This document shows positions 10,661 through 21,654 of a DNA stretch of 64,000 nucleotides, piece after piece. Below the pieces are notes generated by a model, which saw only the letters and a list, made by a program, of their open reading frames with translations, made no database searches and was not told the origin of the DNA. The position numbers and the translations under genes are program-made. Within the stretch, counting starts at the first letter, position 1. Each line of letters starts with the position of its first letter. This DNA is from Deroplatys truncata (taxonomy: Eukaryota > Arthropoda > Insecta > Mantodea > Mantidae): assembly GCA_030765065.1 (NCBI GenBank), contig CM060978.1:52728421-52792420 (forward strand), read 5' to 3'.

Positions 10661-11355
10661 TAAATACGTTAAGAATAAGTGCATTAAAATTCATTCTCTG
10701 TATTAGTATACCACTAAAGAAATAAAATGACTTTGTAAGTGTGTGTTTTCCATCTTCATTGCACAAGTGCACCTCCTGTACCTTCACCTTCACAAACAAA
10801 TAAAATAAATAAAAAATAAATCAATCCATGGCCTATGCTTTGCCGCAAAATATATGTTGTTGTGAAAACTGAATAAATCTCGCAATATATTTCATAAATG
10901 CCCTGAAAATGTTAAGCAACTGGGGCATTACTGATTATTATGCGCATCTGTGACATTCAGAAAGGAAAAGTCACTTCGTAAAGACGTGTATCACGGTTCC
11001 ATAACATTTCATAGCTGCTACCCAGATACGGAATAAAGTTCAAGTTTTTTAATGCATTCCTAACCAAAGAGGAGCCATGCATTATAATGATTTTAAAAAC
11101 CTGCAAGGGGAATTTTTAAAGGCAAATAGTCAAAAAGCGGTCGTGAGCAGAGTTGTAGAGGAATAACAAGAAGTTACAATACTACCAATAGAAACATGCC
11201 TCTTTCTCCTTTGTTACAAGTATTAATTACTCTTGAGATTTTATGCTACTGGCACTTTTCATTTAATGGTAGGTGACAGTGTCAGACACTTCCAAGGTTC
11301 TTGTTTGTGGGTTTATCCGGAAGGTTTCCAAAGTAATTGCTTCAAGAAGTGAACA
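10661..11355. other. No recognised feature
   Basis: AT-rich sequence with no open frame, tRNA-like motif or repeat family that I can support. Confidence 0.5.
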
Positions 11356-12510
11356 GTATTATTTTCTCCACTACGTTTAGTAAGTAGGGGAAGTATTGCA
11401 TCCACCTAAAAATTTGATACCAAGATTTCACCATAAATACATGTTTTGAGGGCCCCTGAATCCAAAAAAGTACTTTTAGAAAAAGGTCCATGTGTGTATG
11501 TTTGTGAACAGTCTGATAAACACCAAACTTGGTATTTAGGTTCAGCATCTTTCAAAGATGCGACACAAAGATTTTCAAGAAAATCCTCCCACCCAAAATT
11601 ATCCTTTACATGAAACATGTTTAAAAAATGTTTATTTTCTCAAAAATGGCTCTAACGATTTTGGTTAAAATATCATATATTTAAGATATTTTCATGACAA
11701 ATAAAATGTTTATGTTAAATTTTCTGGGAATGACCACAAAAGTCCTCCTCTTTCTAATGGTTTTTGCATAACTTGTAAACCATAAGTGATAGGCAAAATT
11801 TTTCTCTACATAAAATGTAGAGCTCGTTAAAACAGAATTTATGTCATATACTTTTTTTTTTCCTTTCTCTTTTGTGGAGTGAACTATTTCCGAGATATTC
11901 CTTGTTAAATTAAATTGAATTTTATTTATGAACGCTCTTTAACTACTACAGTCCTTAGTGTCCCATTCTATATTGGGCGTGCAAGACCGGTAATTTTGCT
12001 CAGAGGCCTTTTTATCAGGCTTGAGGTTCTTTTACGTGCCGTAAATTTACGACACAGGACCGCCAACTTTACTTCCCTTCCGAAGGAAGCCATGCTAAGG
12101 ATTTTTATGCCCGAAAAAATCCATCGCCCTCCGCTGGGTTTGAACCCACGACCTCGGGAACTAGAAGCTAGCATGGTAACCATTATACCACGGAGGACGA
12201 CTTATTCCTTGTTATTTGTTTGAATTTTTCAATATTTATGCTTTTTTTCAAATGGGAATTTGTTATTCATTTTTTTAGATCCTGGACATGCAAGAGAATG
12301 GATTGCTCCACATAGCAATCAGCTCTTAAAAGATTTGACTATCGCTTAAAGCCTACCATATTCCCCTTGTGCATACAAGAAAATTAGCAATAAGACAGTT
12401 TCTGCAAATGTTTATCTTGATTAACATGGAGTAGATGGAGAATAAGCATTTGTAAAAATAGTTTGTACAAGAGTAAATAAAGCCATGAGAGCCTAACACA
12501 TTAGATTTTT
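11356..12510 (+). repeat. MTR unit, forward, full A+B, interrupted by a SINE
   Basis: Runs from TTTTCTCCACTACGTTTAG to TAACACATTAGATTTTTTTT. The A-module is at 11356-11907. The B-module starts after ATTCATTTTTTTAGATCCTGG near 12285. A SINE sits inside at 11908-12202 with a matching 12-bp target duplication, so the MTR is older than that SINE. Confidence 0.85.
11908..12202 (-). mobile_element. tRNA-derived SINE (SINE-A), full length
   Basis: Flanked by the perfect 12-bp duplication TATTCCTTGTTA at 11896-11907 and 12203-12214. On the minus strand it starts with a tRNA-like head: TCCTCCGTGGTATAATGGTT (A box region), then GGTCGTGGGTTCAAACCC (B box). A body follows with CTTCCTTCGGAAGGGAAGTA and ATTTACGGCACGTAAAAGAA, and it ends in an AT-rich tail CATAAATAAAATTC. 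The central CTTCCTTCGGRAGGGAAGTAAAG block recurs, from memory, in many invertebrate SINEs. A second copy lies at 50712-50966. Mobilisation would depend on LINE machinery. Confidence 0.85.
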
Positions 12511-13535
12511 TTTTCTTGTGGACTCCTTGATCCTTAATTAGTGATAACATACTTTTGTCTACTTTAGTTTCAATGTAGCCTCCTCCACCAGTTTTAAACC
12601 ATTCTAAATGCTCTTCACAATTGGCATTTTTGGTGCTGAGCTTTTTGTTAGCATAATATTGCCACAATTGCATACTGACCTAGGAGAAACTTGTGCATTG
12701 CGTTTAAAATTCTCAAAGGTATTCTCTCAAGTTGCACCCTCTCCTTTAACTTAAGTCCATCTGCGTTTTGCACTCGATAATTCCTCTACCTTATTAACAA
12801 GTACTATAATTAAGACCTTTTTGAACTGTGAAACATTAATTACTTGAGGATTAGGAGTTGAATTTGGGAGACACACTTGCCTCACTTTGTTATTATACAG
12901 GATGCATTTCAGAAGTCGGTTATACTTCAATATTGGATAATGGTGAAAATAAAAGCTTTTAACTTATGAAATCGGGGTCCTTGTGCTATCACAGTAATTC
13001 TTGGTTAATGAGGAACGTTTTGGTGTAGTGGATGTTGCTCCGGGGGCGATATATTGCCCACCCACCCTTTTATGCGGTCGTTCTTATATAGTCATTTTTG
13101 GCAGGCTTTGGCGACTTTTGGAAGGAATGGCTGCCAACGTGAATCATTCAAGTTTTAGGCACACAAATCCCTCAGCTACGCTCTGTTGTCGCTTCACAAT
13201 TGCGGCCACGTAACTGCTACACTCCTCTCCTTCTAAAAAGCATCCCTCAGTTTCGCTTTGAGGCTGAGGGCCCTCAATCATCTTTTCAGCTATGTTGGGA
13301 TTTCAAATGTTGGCAGCAGAAAGACAATGCAACCAATGTCCCCATTATACCATGGGTGAGATGCATGCGACTTCTGAGTGTAAGTAATATGGAACAAAAG
13401 TGACAAAATATGCCATATGTTCATGAAAATAAGTAATGCACCAGGTTATTTGTTCTTTATTACATGTAATAATGTGTTGAAGTCAATTTAAGTCATGCAG
13501 TGTATGCGTGTGTTACATGTATATAGTGATATCAG
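12511..13535. other. No recognised feature; one GC-richer patch
   Basis: Mostly AT-rich. Between about 13020 and 13390 the sequence is GC-richer and contains a duplicated phrase, ATCCCTCAG(T/C)T(T/A)CGCT, near 13170 and 13241. Short open frames exist on both strands, but none shows a family signature or convincing splice sites. Confidence 0.45.
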
Positions 13536-13639
13536 CCATAATCCAATATCGAAGCTTATTCTGGAAGTCTTTGCTTCCATCATCAGCTATAGGTCAACTA
13601 GTAGCACTGATGTTGTCTTCGTTCTGGTCTATGGTAGAC

Positions 13640-14095
13640 AGCATAACAAATTTGGTATACATGTCTGGATGTATGGTCTCAAAGTTTATAACTCAGTGTT
13701 TCTGCTCGTAGATGAAAATCTTCTCACACACAGCGAGTTCTAGAGGATGGTTTACTTCTTTTAACAATTTAGAGTTTGTGTCTATTTCATGGTTGGTTCC
13801 CAAAAAGTATGCTGCAACAGCTAATTTGTCTGTCTGTTTATATTTTATGTTCTGGATACATTCTTTGGTGCAGATGTTTATGTTGCGCTTGGTTTTTCCG
13901 ATATATATGCTATTGCATTCCTGACAGTTTATTCTGTAAATCCCAGGTTCCGAAGTTTTTGATACCTGATCTTTGGGAGGTGCTTTCAATAGCTTTTTCA
14001 AGTTGTATGCTTTTTGTTAAAAAGTTTCTAAATAAATTAAGTGAAACATTTCTTTCTCTACACCAAGAATTTTTTCAATTGATATCACAATTCTA
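13640..14095 (-). pseudogene. Penelope-like GIY-YIG endonuclease remnant
   Basis: Minus-strand frame containing LLKAPPKDQ, then SEPGIYRINCQECNSIYIGK and TKRNI: a well-kept GIY...YIG core with the CxxC pair typical of PLE endonucleases. The C-terminal half follows (QTDKLAVAAYFLGTNHEI, then LELAVCEKIFIYE). In other PLEs a conserved Glu in this last segment is catalytic, and one is present in CEKI. The upstream RT is not attached, and a stop precedes the open segment near 14030. This is the most complete of the three PLE endonuclease relics in the window. Confidence 0.75.
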
Positions 14096-14446
14096 ACCTC
14101 AAACAACCAAGAAAGCCACATGGCAACTGAACATAACTAAAGGTTTGCTATAGAAACAGAGCACCACGATGTGTAGACAAAAGTGCATTGGAGCAAGTTC
14201 AGAAGCACTGAGGTTTGGTCACTGCTTTCTCAAAAGTTCTTGTTCGCAGTTGACTTTGATGTTAACAAGATGTCAGCTAACAATTCTCTGTATAAGCTTG
14301 ATGAAACAAGATTTTAGAGTATTTTTAACATCTGTTGGTGAAACTGGCTAGCCCTTAGGGTGATAAAAGAGCAAACTGTAAGTGTGTGGTGTTTGAAGGT
14401 GGTCCAAAGTTACAGTCTGAGCTTAAATCCATGCATGCATAAACGC

Positions 14447-15155
14447 TGGTTCACAACCCCCGGTAATGGTAACCAGAACGGAAACAAGAATGGGAAGCAA
14501 GAAATTTTGGTTCACAACAGCCCGGTAACGAGAACAGGAATGCATATCGATCACAAAGTGAAAGTCGATTTTGCGCATTGGGATTTCATTTGTTTTTAAC
14601 TGACCAATGACATTTTTTCACCTACTTCCAATTTAGCCAAGCCGTCATAATTCGATGGAGTAAACATTATCTAAATGCATATTCATTACATTTCCGATTC
14701 CTCTACTTATGCCAAACTTACATTCCTTTATTTAATGGCATACATTAAAATTGTTTATTGTTCTTTTTTCATTTCCACTGGTTTTAGCTGTTCTTTGCAG
14801 CTTTTGCCATTGTTTTTTAGGTAATAACCAGTTTTGAGTTGCATATAAACAAACTACAAATGATCCCTTCACCAGAGGAACCAACGCTGATTAGATTTGC
14901 GGGTGTGGGGATGAGGTTAGGAAGCACATTTACTACTAATTCCTTCCAGTTTCATGTTTCCAGCTTGCGACTATAGAGAGCAGTAGTGACTGTTTCATGT
15001 CACGGCTGCTTAGAATAACCTATAGAGTGAAGAGTCTAATATGCACAATAGGGATCTAATATGCTGTGCCCGGGAACGAGAACGAGAAAGTTAAAAGTTG
15101 GGCAACTCTTCTTTCCCGTTCCCGGGCCCGGGAAGGCTTCCCGTCGGTTGTGAAC
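14447..15155. mobile_element. Candidate TIR element with CCGGGAACG-rich ends
   Basis: GGTTCACAACC at 14448-14458 is mirrored by GGTTGTGAAC at 15146-15155. Inside both ends are related CCCGG(G/T)AACG-rich blocks. No coding capacity or convincing target duplication is seen, so the superfamily is open. This could also be a coincidental short inverted repeat, but the matched GC-rich subterminal blocks argue for an element. Confidence 0.5.
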
Positions 15156-15625
15156 ATTCCCATTTGAATACATGTATTTCAACTTTCTCGCTCTCGTTGG
15201 TTGGCCTTTAGTGTTTCCTTCAAATACAAATCTTGCCCCATTTGATATTTGAGAGCAAAGCTTTTTGGTTTGAATTTCATTTGAGCAAGCAAGATTAATT
15301 ATATTGATATAATTAGGTAATACGGGTAAGTTTAGCTTTGTTTAGGTTAGTTTACCTTTGCTTAGTTTAGATGTGTAAATGTATCCATTTGAAAACAATG
15401 ATTTTGATGAGGATATGGTATACTTCAAACTGGGTTTGAAGTCAGAATATTTATTTATTTGAAGTTTTTGGCAAAAGTTAGTGGGTTTTTCAAAACTTTT
15501 TAAGCAGAAACAGGTGAGGTAGTGGCCTTTCTAAATAAATATCAGAGTGCATGTTTTTATGTGGTCTATTATATCCTGGTCTCTGAAAATTACCTGCTTA
15601 ACTTAAAAATTATAAAAGTACTTAC

Positions 15626-15800
15626 ACTATCTCTTTCACGTTCACAATGTGGCAGCTCGCCTATGTTCCCACCATCTGCCAGAAGTATACACTTCAACAA
15701 GACAGCTACAAGCAGTGCAGCACGAGATTCCATGTCAAGTGTTGTTAGTATATGAGGACCTCAGCTGACAAACTCTGTCCACTTTTGCGCACAATCAAGC
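15626..15800 (-). CDS. Candidate coding exon with signal peptide (host gene)
   Basis: On the minus strand a TTTTCAG acceptor ends at 15801 and a consensus GTAAGT donor begins at 15625. In between, a 5' untranslated stretch leads to an ATG at 15733-15731. The following 36 codons run exactly in phase 0 to the donor. They start MESRAALLVAVLLKCILLAD, a short n-region, a hydrophobic core of about 14 residues and a small-residue cleavage zone, then NIGELPHCERERDS. This fits a secreted or membrane protein whose remaining exons lie at lower coordinates or outside the window. I do not recognise the family. No repeat family overlaps it. Coding status rests on splice-site and signal-peptide logic only. 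Confidence 0.45.
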
Positions 15801-15949
15801 CTGAAAATGACAGCAGTAGAATTATATTAACAGATTATAAACGAATGTGACATATACCTTTTCACAATACTGTCAAAAACCTACTGGTTAAAACTGTTCA
15901 AGAATTTGTCTTTTTTTTAATCTATATTATTTAGAGGAAATATCGCAGT

Positions 15950-16350
15950 CTATCCACAAATTCAATATTTCACCAGAAATACATGTTTTAAGGCCCACTG
16001 AATCCAAAAAGTAACACTTTTTTAAAAATCTTCATGTATGTCAGTAACTTAAAATGAAAAACTACATAACTAAAAAATTTCAAACTTAAGTCAGACATGG
16101 TTAAACATTCCCGCAAAGTTTTTCAAGAAAATTACCCCACAACTCTCTACAATGAAAATGTTTCCTTATTTTTCATTTTCCCAAAAATAGCTCTAATGAT
16201 TTTGATTAAAATTTTGAAATATCTGCAAGACTAATAAAATGTAAATCTTGAATTTTCTATAAATACTCAATGGGCTGCACAAGATCCATTTTTGATATGT
16301 AACTTTTGTCAAATTACTATTGTTTTTAAATCTATAAATTTTCTCAGGGT
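15950..16350 (+). repeat. MTR A-module, forward, old copy
   Basis: Diverged copy retaining ATTTCACCAGAAATACATGT, TTAAGGCCCACTGAATCC, AAAATGAAAAACTACATAAC in altered form, AATAGCTCTAATGATTTTGA and AAATGTAAATCTTGAATTTT. The terminal palindrome is lost. Confidence 0.65.
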
Positions 16351-17281
16351 GAACTGTCATGCAGCATTCATGAAACTTCTTAGAGAATTCTTCCTTTTTC
16401 CTTCAAATATCTTCTTTTCCATATCTTGGAAGCAACCAAGTCCATGTTGAACTTCAGATTATTTCTAGTAAAAATTTGAGTGATGTAACGTGAAGAATTA
16501 TGTGAAGTTGTGCAAATGTGATACATAATCAGATACTTTAAGAAAGCTCTTCTCAAACTGGAATCAAATATGTGGTCCATTGCTCTGGCATAAATGCTAA
16601 AGACTAAAATTTAGCTCTGTGCTGCCTGCACATTAAAATTATGTTTACACTTTAAATCTTTTGACTATGTTAAATAATTCTAAACATATTTAATCTACCT
16701 TTAATTTAACAGCAAACTCTAGATGATATACATTGCTGTATAAGTGATTGTCCACATAAACGCCTGTTTTCTTATAAAAACAAAAACATTTTAAGTCACT
16801 CACAATAAACTGTATATGCTACTATAATACTTATCGAGTTTTATTTCAAATGCTTAGTATCAATTTTTAAGAGCTCAAAAACTTGATTTATTAATGTAAC
16901 CTAACCTGTTTCAAACCTATAATGTATCCACAAATATCATAAAAAGATATTAAATACACGTCAAAGCTCGGCTTATGAAATGGTACACTTATTAAAATAC
17001 TATTTCCCCAAGTGTTATTGTTGAAATTGTGAAGGAGCAAAATAAACATGTGCTGTGATTCTTGTCCTCAATTCCTCTTCGGTCTTACCATCATGTATAA
17101 GCTTTGGCAATCAAGAGGTCAGAGTCACCCATTAATGGGTCAATTAGAACTTTAATAATCAACTAACCTCTCCCTTGAAGACAAGAACCACAAAAGTATA
17201 ATACTTATAACGAAAAATTACTACATGACTTTTTGAAACGAAAATATTCTTTCCGTTCACACTGCGCAATGGTATTCCCAC
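16351..17281. other. No recognised feature; possible intron
   Basis: AT-rich, apparently free of the window's repeat families. If the exon candidates at 15.7, 17.3 and 17.6 kb belong to one minus-strand gene, this would be intronic. Confidence 0.4.
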
Positions 17282-17345
17282 CTGTCGGCCTTCTGCCCCA
17301 AAGAAGACGGCCTCGGCCATTATCTTGATTTGATCAACAGGTGTT
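17282..17345 (-). CDS. Candidate internal exon (host gene)
   Basis: On the minus strand a CCCAG acceptor is followed by 64 bp ending CAG before GTGGGA. With the two leftover bases of the exon ending at 17541 it stays open: R, then TPVDQIKIMAEAVFFGAEGR, then Q, finishing exactly at the donor (phase 0). The donor is weaker than consensus and the protein is unrecognised. It does not read openly into the exon at 15800, so a different downstream exon or an alternative transcript would be needed. Confidence 0.35.
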
Positions 17346-17540
17346 CTGGGCTACATTATTAAACAAACAGTAAATATAACAAATTTATCGATATTATAAG
17401 TTCCATTATTGTTAGAGAGTCACAAATGCGTATCTGTTATTATGTTCTAAGATAGGTTAAAGTTTATTAAAGACATATTTAAGTTTATACATCCATAATC
17501 CGACGTCTTTAGTAGTTAAAAGTGCAGTGTGTATACATAC

Positions 17541-17700
17541 CTAACAGCTGCAGTTCCTTGCGACGAGGCGAACAACGGCATTTTCAAAGCACTCGGCAAA
17601 TCCTCAGCCCTTATATACGTTCTATAACGCCACAACATAACATCCGAAACGTTCGAATAACACAATCTTTCACACACTTGGATTCCCTGGCGCCATGTTG
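17541..17700 (-). CDS. Candidate first exon with GTATGT donor (host gene)
   Basis: CpG-containing, GC-richer segment. On the minus strand CTGTTAG at 17541 is followed by GTATGT. An ATG at 17638 starts 32 codons (MLWRYRTYIRAEDLPSALKM, then PLFASSQGTAAV) and leaves two bases for the next exon. The basic, Asp/Glu-poor start could be a mitochondrial presequence. Alternatively the whole exon is 5' UTR. A short upstream ATG in ACATGGCGCC, resembling a YY1-type initiator element, lies at about 17690-17699. The outer limit is not determined. Confidence 0.35.
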
Positions 17701-17771
17701 GCCACTAAGTTTCACACTGTCCTGGTGGCGGTACAGCGAGGTCATAATAAAACGCAAACAAAACAAGCTTA

Positions 17772-17779
17772 TGACGTCA
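17772..17779. promoter_or_regulatory. Consensus CRE palindrome TGACGTCA
   Basis: Perfect CREB/ATF-type site within ATGACGTCAT, about 80 bp upstream (minus-strand sense) of the YY1-like ACATGGCGCC motif and outside any recognised repeat. Position fits a proximal TATA-less promoter for the candidate minus-strand gene. Function is inferred. Confidence 0.4.
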
Positions 17780-17799
17780 TATCTGTTTTTTTAAATCTA

Positions 17800-18645
17800 C
17801 CACTAAGATTACTTTTTTGGCACGAAGAATGCGGAGGAGGATAGGAAACGAGGGAAATAGAGTGGACTGGATTGGCAGGATAATGGGGAAATACACAACA
17901 GGGAAGTAGAGGGGAGAGGGATATCATACGCATCTGCATTTACCCTGTGATTTTAGATCCAGATTACAGACCGAAGGAATCACTGAAACCCCCCTGGCAT
18001 AGCTCTTATCTCGCCAGCTTTGAAAATAACTTATGGATGTCTGGTGAATACCATTTTTGTAAAGCTGTTAAGCTAAGATCGAGTAACTTCAGATATTAAT
18101 CACCTGTACGTCTTCAAGCACTTGGATAATTTCTGCTCTCCAATTAGTTAATTGTTAATCAGTTCTTGGAATCTTATGCAATGGTTGGCTACTCATTATC
18201 TTCCGAGGACTGTCTATTATTGTCTCCGGCACTTCCACAGAGCATAAAGAGAACCAAAGTCAATGAAGACCAGCGTTTTCAAATATAGATAGAAAAATCA
18301 TTTATAAATTTTCTTTCCCTCTTGTGGAATTATAGCAGTTGTATCCTCTTTCTAAAATTTGTCTCTCCACGGACAAGCAAACAATCTTTTAGTTATGTTC
18401 ACATTGTAAAGGCGATATAAAAAATACACGCCATCTAAGTCTGACACCATGTAGCATTTAGTCTTAAATGAATAATTGTATAAAGAGGGGAAGTTACTAA
18501 CATTAGAAACCAGTGATCCGATATTTTATAGTTAACGAGTGAGAATTTTTTTTCTATAGTCGCATACGATATTTACCAAAGAGGTTAACTTGGTGGCCTG
18601 GAGTGGGGAATTCCCGTATTCACCAGCTTCACCTCCATTTCCTTC
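17800..18645. other. No recognised feature
   Basis: No open frame, repeat family or RNA gene that I can support. Purine-rich GGAGGA/GGGAAA runs occur near 17830-17920. Confidence 0.5.
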
Positions 18646-18647
18646 TA

Positions 18648-19597
18648 CAGAGTGAGCCATAAGACTCCGAACCGCCTGCGCGGTGTTTTTCCTGTCCGCG
18701 TCCTCGGCGCTCGTTGTCGTCTGCTGCTATCATAGAAAGGCGCGGATGAAACCATACAACATTTTTAAAAATACTTTTAAAGGCTTTACTTATCATTTTT
18801 ATGATAGGAAATGCTGAAACTGGCCACCGTCGTTGTCCATGCATTTTTTGCACCACTTTAGGAAACTATCCATCATGGAATTTTTGGGGGGAATTTTCCA
18901 AATGATGACCGATGTCGTCTAATGTTTCTTCGGTAAGAATACACCTGAAATATTTCTGCAAATCGTACTTTCACTTGGAGAGCTGATCAAGTTAACACAT
19001 ACGAATCATAAATAAATACACGCTGTGCAGTAGAAAACATATACTGAGCCATAATATACTTTGTGACTAAGTACAGGACAAAATAATAAATCGTAAGAAG
19101 TGAAATACATCACATCACCGCCAACTCAAAACTGCATTTCACAAACCTAAACCACAACAGCGTGACTTTTTTTATAGCAGCAGTGCGTTATCATGTTTTT
19201 ATCATATTTCCATACGCCCAGTGGAAAAAACACCGTGCAGACGGTAATATTGTTCATAAAATACCCCTCTGGGTTAACTTAAAACATAAAATATTCAAGA
19301 CAAACCCACACACCCTGGAAGAATTAAAACAAAATATCCGCCAGGGAATTTTTCAGCGTGAACTACGGCGAGTGATGGATAGTTTCCTAAAGAGGTGCCA
19401 AAATATATGGACAACGACAGTGACCAGTTTCAGCATCTCCTTCCGTAAAGTTGGTAAGTAAAGCCTTTAAAAGTAGTTTTAAAAATGTTGAATGTTTTCA
19501 TCCGAGGTTTTCTATGATAGCGACAGACGGCAACGAGCGCCGAGGACGCGGACAGGAAAAACATCGCAGGCGATTCGGAGTCTTTTGGCTCACTCTG
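18648..19597. mobile_element. Fold-back IS630-like element
   Basis: Ends CAGAGTGAGCC and GGCTCACTCTG, each next to TA (18646-18647 and 19598-19599). Arms at about 18648-18885 and 19365-19597 are inverted copies of each other. They extend past the natural terminal repeat into transposase coding sequence, so both arms carry the transposase 3' end in opposite senses. Related to the element at 24608-25173. The ~480 bp centre holds the remaining coding piece plus unassigned sequence. Confidence 0.75.
19255..19480 (+). pseudogene. IS630-like transposase C-terminal fragment
   Basis: The frame reads VNLKHKIFKTNPHTLEELKQ, then NIRQGIFQRELRRVMDSFLK and RCQ. It then shifts to a frame giving MDNDSDQFQHLL, the family C-terminus. 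The catalytic part is lost except for the region after the third acidic residue. A mirror copy of the last ~70 bp of coding sequence lies at about 18800-18885 on the minus strand. Confidence 0.7.
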
Positions 19598-19599
19598 TA

Positions 19600-19990
19600 T
19601 ATACTAAGGTTTTCTGCATTATGTGCAAGCTATGTAGCTTTCATGTTATCAAGTAACTACGAGAGCAAAGAAAAGGTTCTAAGGTTTAAAATTTCACTTA
19701 CTATTGTCTAAAGCATTACCCGTCCATTCCGATCGACGATTATTCCACCACCAAAGGGTACATAATAGGATATACAGCATTTCCAGAACTTGGAAGACGT
19801 TCCGCCAATGTTTCACGTGCTTTCGAGCGAATATCAAGCTACTTTTCATCGTTACTAACAATAGCCGGGATAGTGCGAAAATACAATTATAAGGGGTAAA
19901 TGGGAGCATTAACTATAAAAGTCCTCTAGTTCATGGTACATACAATGATGAGGGGAGGTAAAAGAAATTAGTTGATTCGGCATTTCAACT
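19600..19990. other. No recognised feature
   Basis: Spacer between the fold-back element and the Tc1-like element. No family or coding signal recognised. Confidence 0.5.
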
Positions 19991-19993
19991 ATA

Positions 19994-21238
19994 CACTACG
20001 TGATCATAAGTATGCGGACAGCTGGCTGAAAATGACGTACAAGTTCGCAGCGCCCTCCATCGGTAATGCTGGAAGTCAATATAGTGTTGGCCCACTCTTA
20101 GCCTTAATGACAGCGTTCACTCTCGCAGGCATACTTTCAATCAGGTGCTGGAAGGTTTCTTGGGGAATGGCAGCCCTTTCTTCACGGAGTGCGAAACTGA
20201 GGAGAGGTATCGATGTAGGTCGGTGAGGCCTGGCACGAAGTCGGCGTCCCAAACCATCCCAAAGTGTGTTCTATAGGATTCAAGTCAGGACTCTGTGCAG
20301 GCCAGTCCATTGCAGGGATGTTATTGTCGTGTAACCACTTCGCCACAGCCCGTGTAGTATGAACAGGTGCTCGATCGTGTTGAAAGATGCAATCGCCATC
20401 CCCGAAATGCTCTTCAACAGTGGGAAGCAAGAAGGTGCTTAAAATATTAATGTAGGTCCGCGCTGTGATCGTGCCACGCAAAACAACAAGGGGTGCAAGC
20501 CCCCCTCCAGGAAAAACACGACCACACCATAACACCACCACCTCCAAATTTCACTGTTGGCACTACACACGCTGGCAGATGACGGTCACCGGGCATTCGC
20601 CATACACACACCCTGCCATCGGATCGCCACATTGTGTACCGTGATTCGTCACTCCACACGTTTTGCCACTGTTCAATCGTGTAATGTCGACGCTCCTTAC
20701 ACCAAGCGAGGCGTCGTTTGGCAGTTTCCGGCGTGATGTGTGGCTTATGAGCAGCCGCTCGACCATGGAATCCAAGGTTTCTCACCTCTCGCCTAACTGT
20801 CATAGTACTTGGAGTTGATCCTGATGCAGTTTGGAATTCCTGTGCGATGGTCTGGATAGATGTCTGCCTATTACTCTTTACGACCTCTTCAAATGTCGGC
20901 GGTCTCTATCAGTCAACAGATGAGGTCGACCTGTAAGCTTTTGTGCTGTACATGTCCCTTCACGTTTCCACGTCACTATCACATCAGAAACACTGGACCT
21001 AGGGATGTTTAGGAGTGTGGAAATCTCGCGTACAGACTTCTGACACAAGTGGCTTCCAATCATCTGACCACGTTCGAAGTCCGTGAGTTCCACGGAGCGT
21101 CCCATTCTGCTGCTCACGATGTCTAATGGCTACTGAGGTCGCGGATAATGAGTACCAGGCAGTAGGTGGCAGCACAATGCACCTAAGATGAAAAACGTAT
21201 GTTTGTGGGGGTGTCCGGATACTTTTGATCATATAGTG
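19994..21238 (-). mobile_element. Tc1-like transposon, 1245 bp, TA duplication
   Basis: Inverted ends CACTACGTGATCATAAGTAT and, on the complement of the right end, CACTATATGATCAAAAGTAT; both continue with (G/C)CGGACA. Perfectly placed TA dinucleotides flank it at 19992-19993 and 21239-21240. The size is that of a complete Tc1-type element and the order is intact. This TIR sequence belongs, from family knowledge, to a widespread animal Tc1-like lineage. Confidence 0.9.
20100..21117 (-). pseudogene. Tc1-like transposase, three frameshifts
   Basis: Begins MGRSVELTDFERGQMIGSHL (an in-frame ATG four codons earlier also exists). A paired-like helix-turn-helix follows (SVREISTLLNIPRSSVSDVI, then [10 protein letters not shown]). 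A single-base shift near 20880 leads into [20 protein letters not shown] and the first catalytic Asp in VWSDESRY. A second shift near 20515 leads to GTITARTYI, and the second Asp lies in FQHDRAPVHT. The third acidic residue is the Glu of SPDLNPIEH. A third shift lies just after that histidine, near 20260, and the remainder reads LGRRLRARPHRP in another frame. The DD34E order is otherwise preserved and would give about 340 residues. Confidence 0.9.
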
Positions 21239-21654
21239 TATATTAGCTACACATATAATTGAAAACGTTGACAGTGTAAATCGTACAGTAACGAATGGTG
21301 TTTTATAAAGTTGCGGAATTACCTACTTGATTATTTATTTTAATACTATCCATTAAAATTATTAGATTATTAAAGTTCCAGATTTCTGTCAGCACACTAT
21401 TACAAACAATTTGGTTGCCGAGGCATTCCTTACAACTATACATCTACCTCACAAAATTTGGTCATATTGCCTTTCGCAAAACAATTTTTATACCGGCAGG
21501 TTGGCATTACTCGTCACCTGTCACTGTCAAACGTCACGTGTTGACGTGTCTATTATCCTGAAGAAGAACTTTACATGTACTCTAATTTATAGCGTTTGTG
21601 TTTGATGCGCTACTATTAGATACACTCCCTCAAGAAACTATTCGTCTGCACTTT
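21239..21654. other. No recognised feature
   Basis: AT-rich spacer between the Tc1-like element and an MTR unit. GTCACCTGTCACTGTC and GTCACGTG motifs near 21510-21540 are seen but not interpretable. Confidence 0.5.

Noticed and set aside
12120-12202. tRNA gene on the minus strand
   Set aside because: The tRNA-like head continues into a SINE body with an AT-rich tail and a 12-bp target duplication.
13200-13403. Possible exon ending NVPIIPWVRCMRLLS before GTAAGT
   Set aside because: The GTAAGT at 13380 is attractive, but there is no supported acceptor, family match or partner exon.
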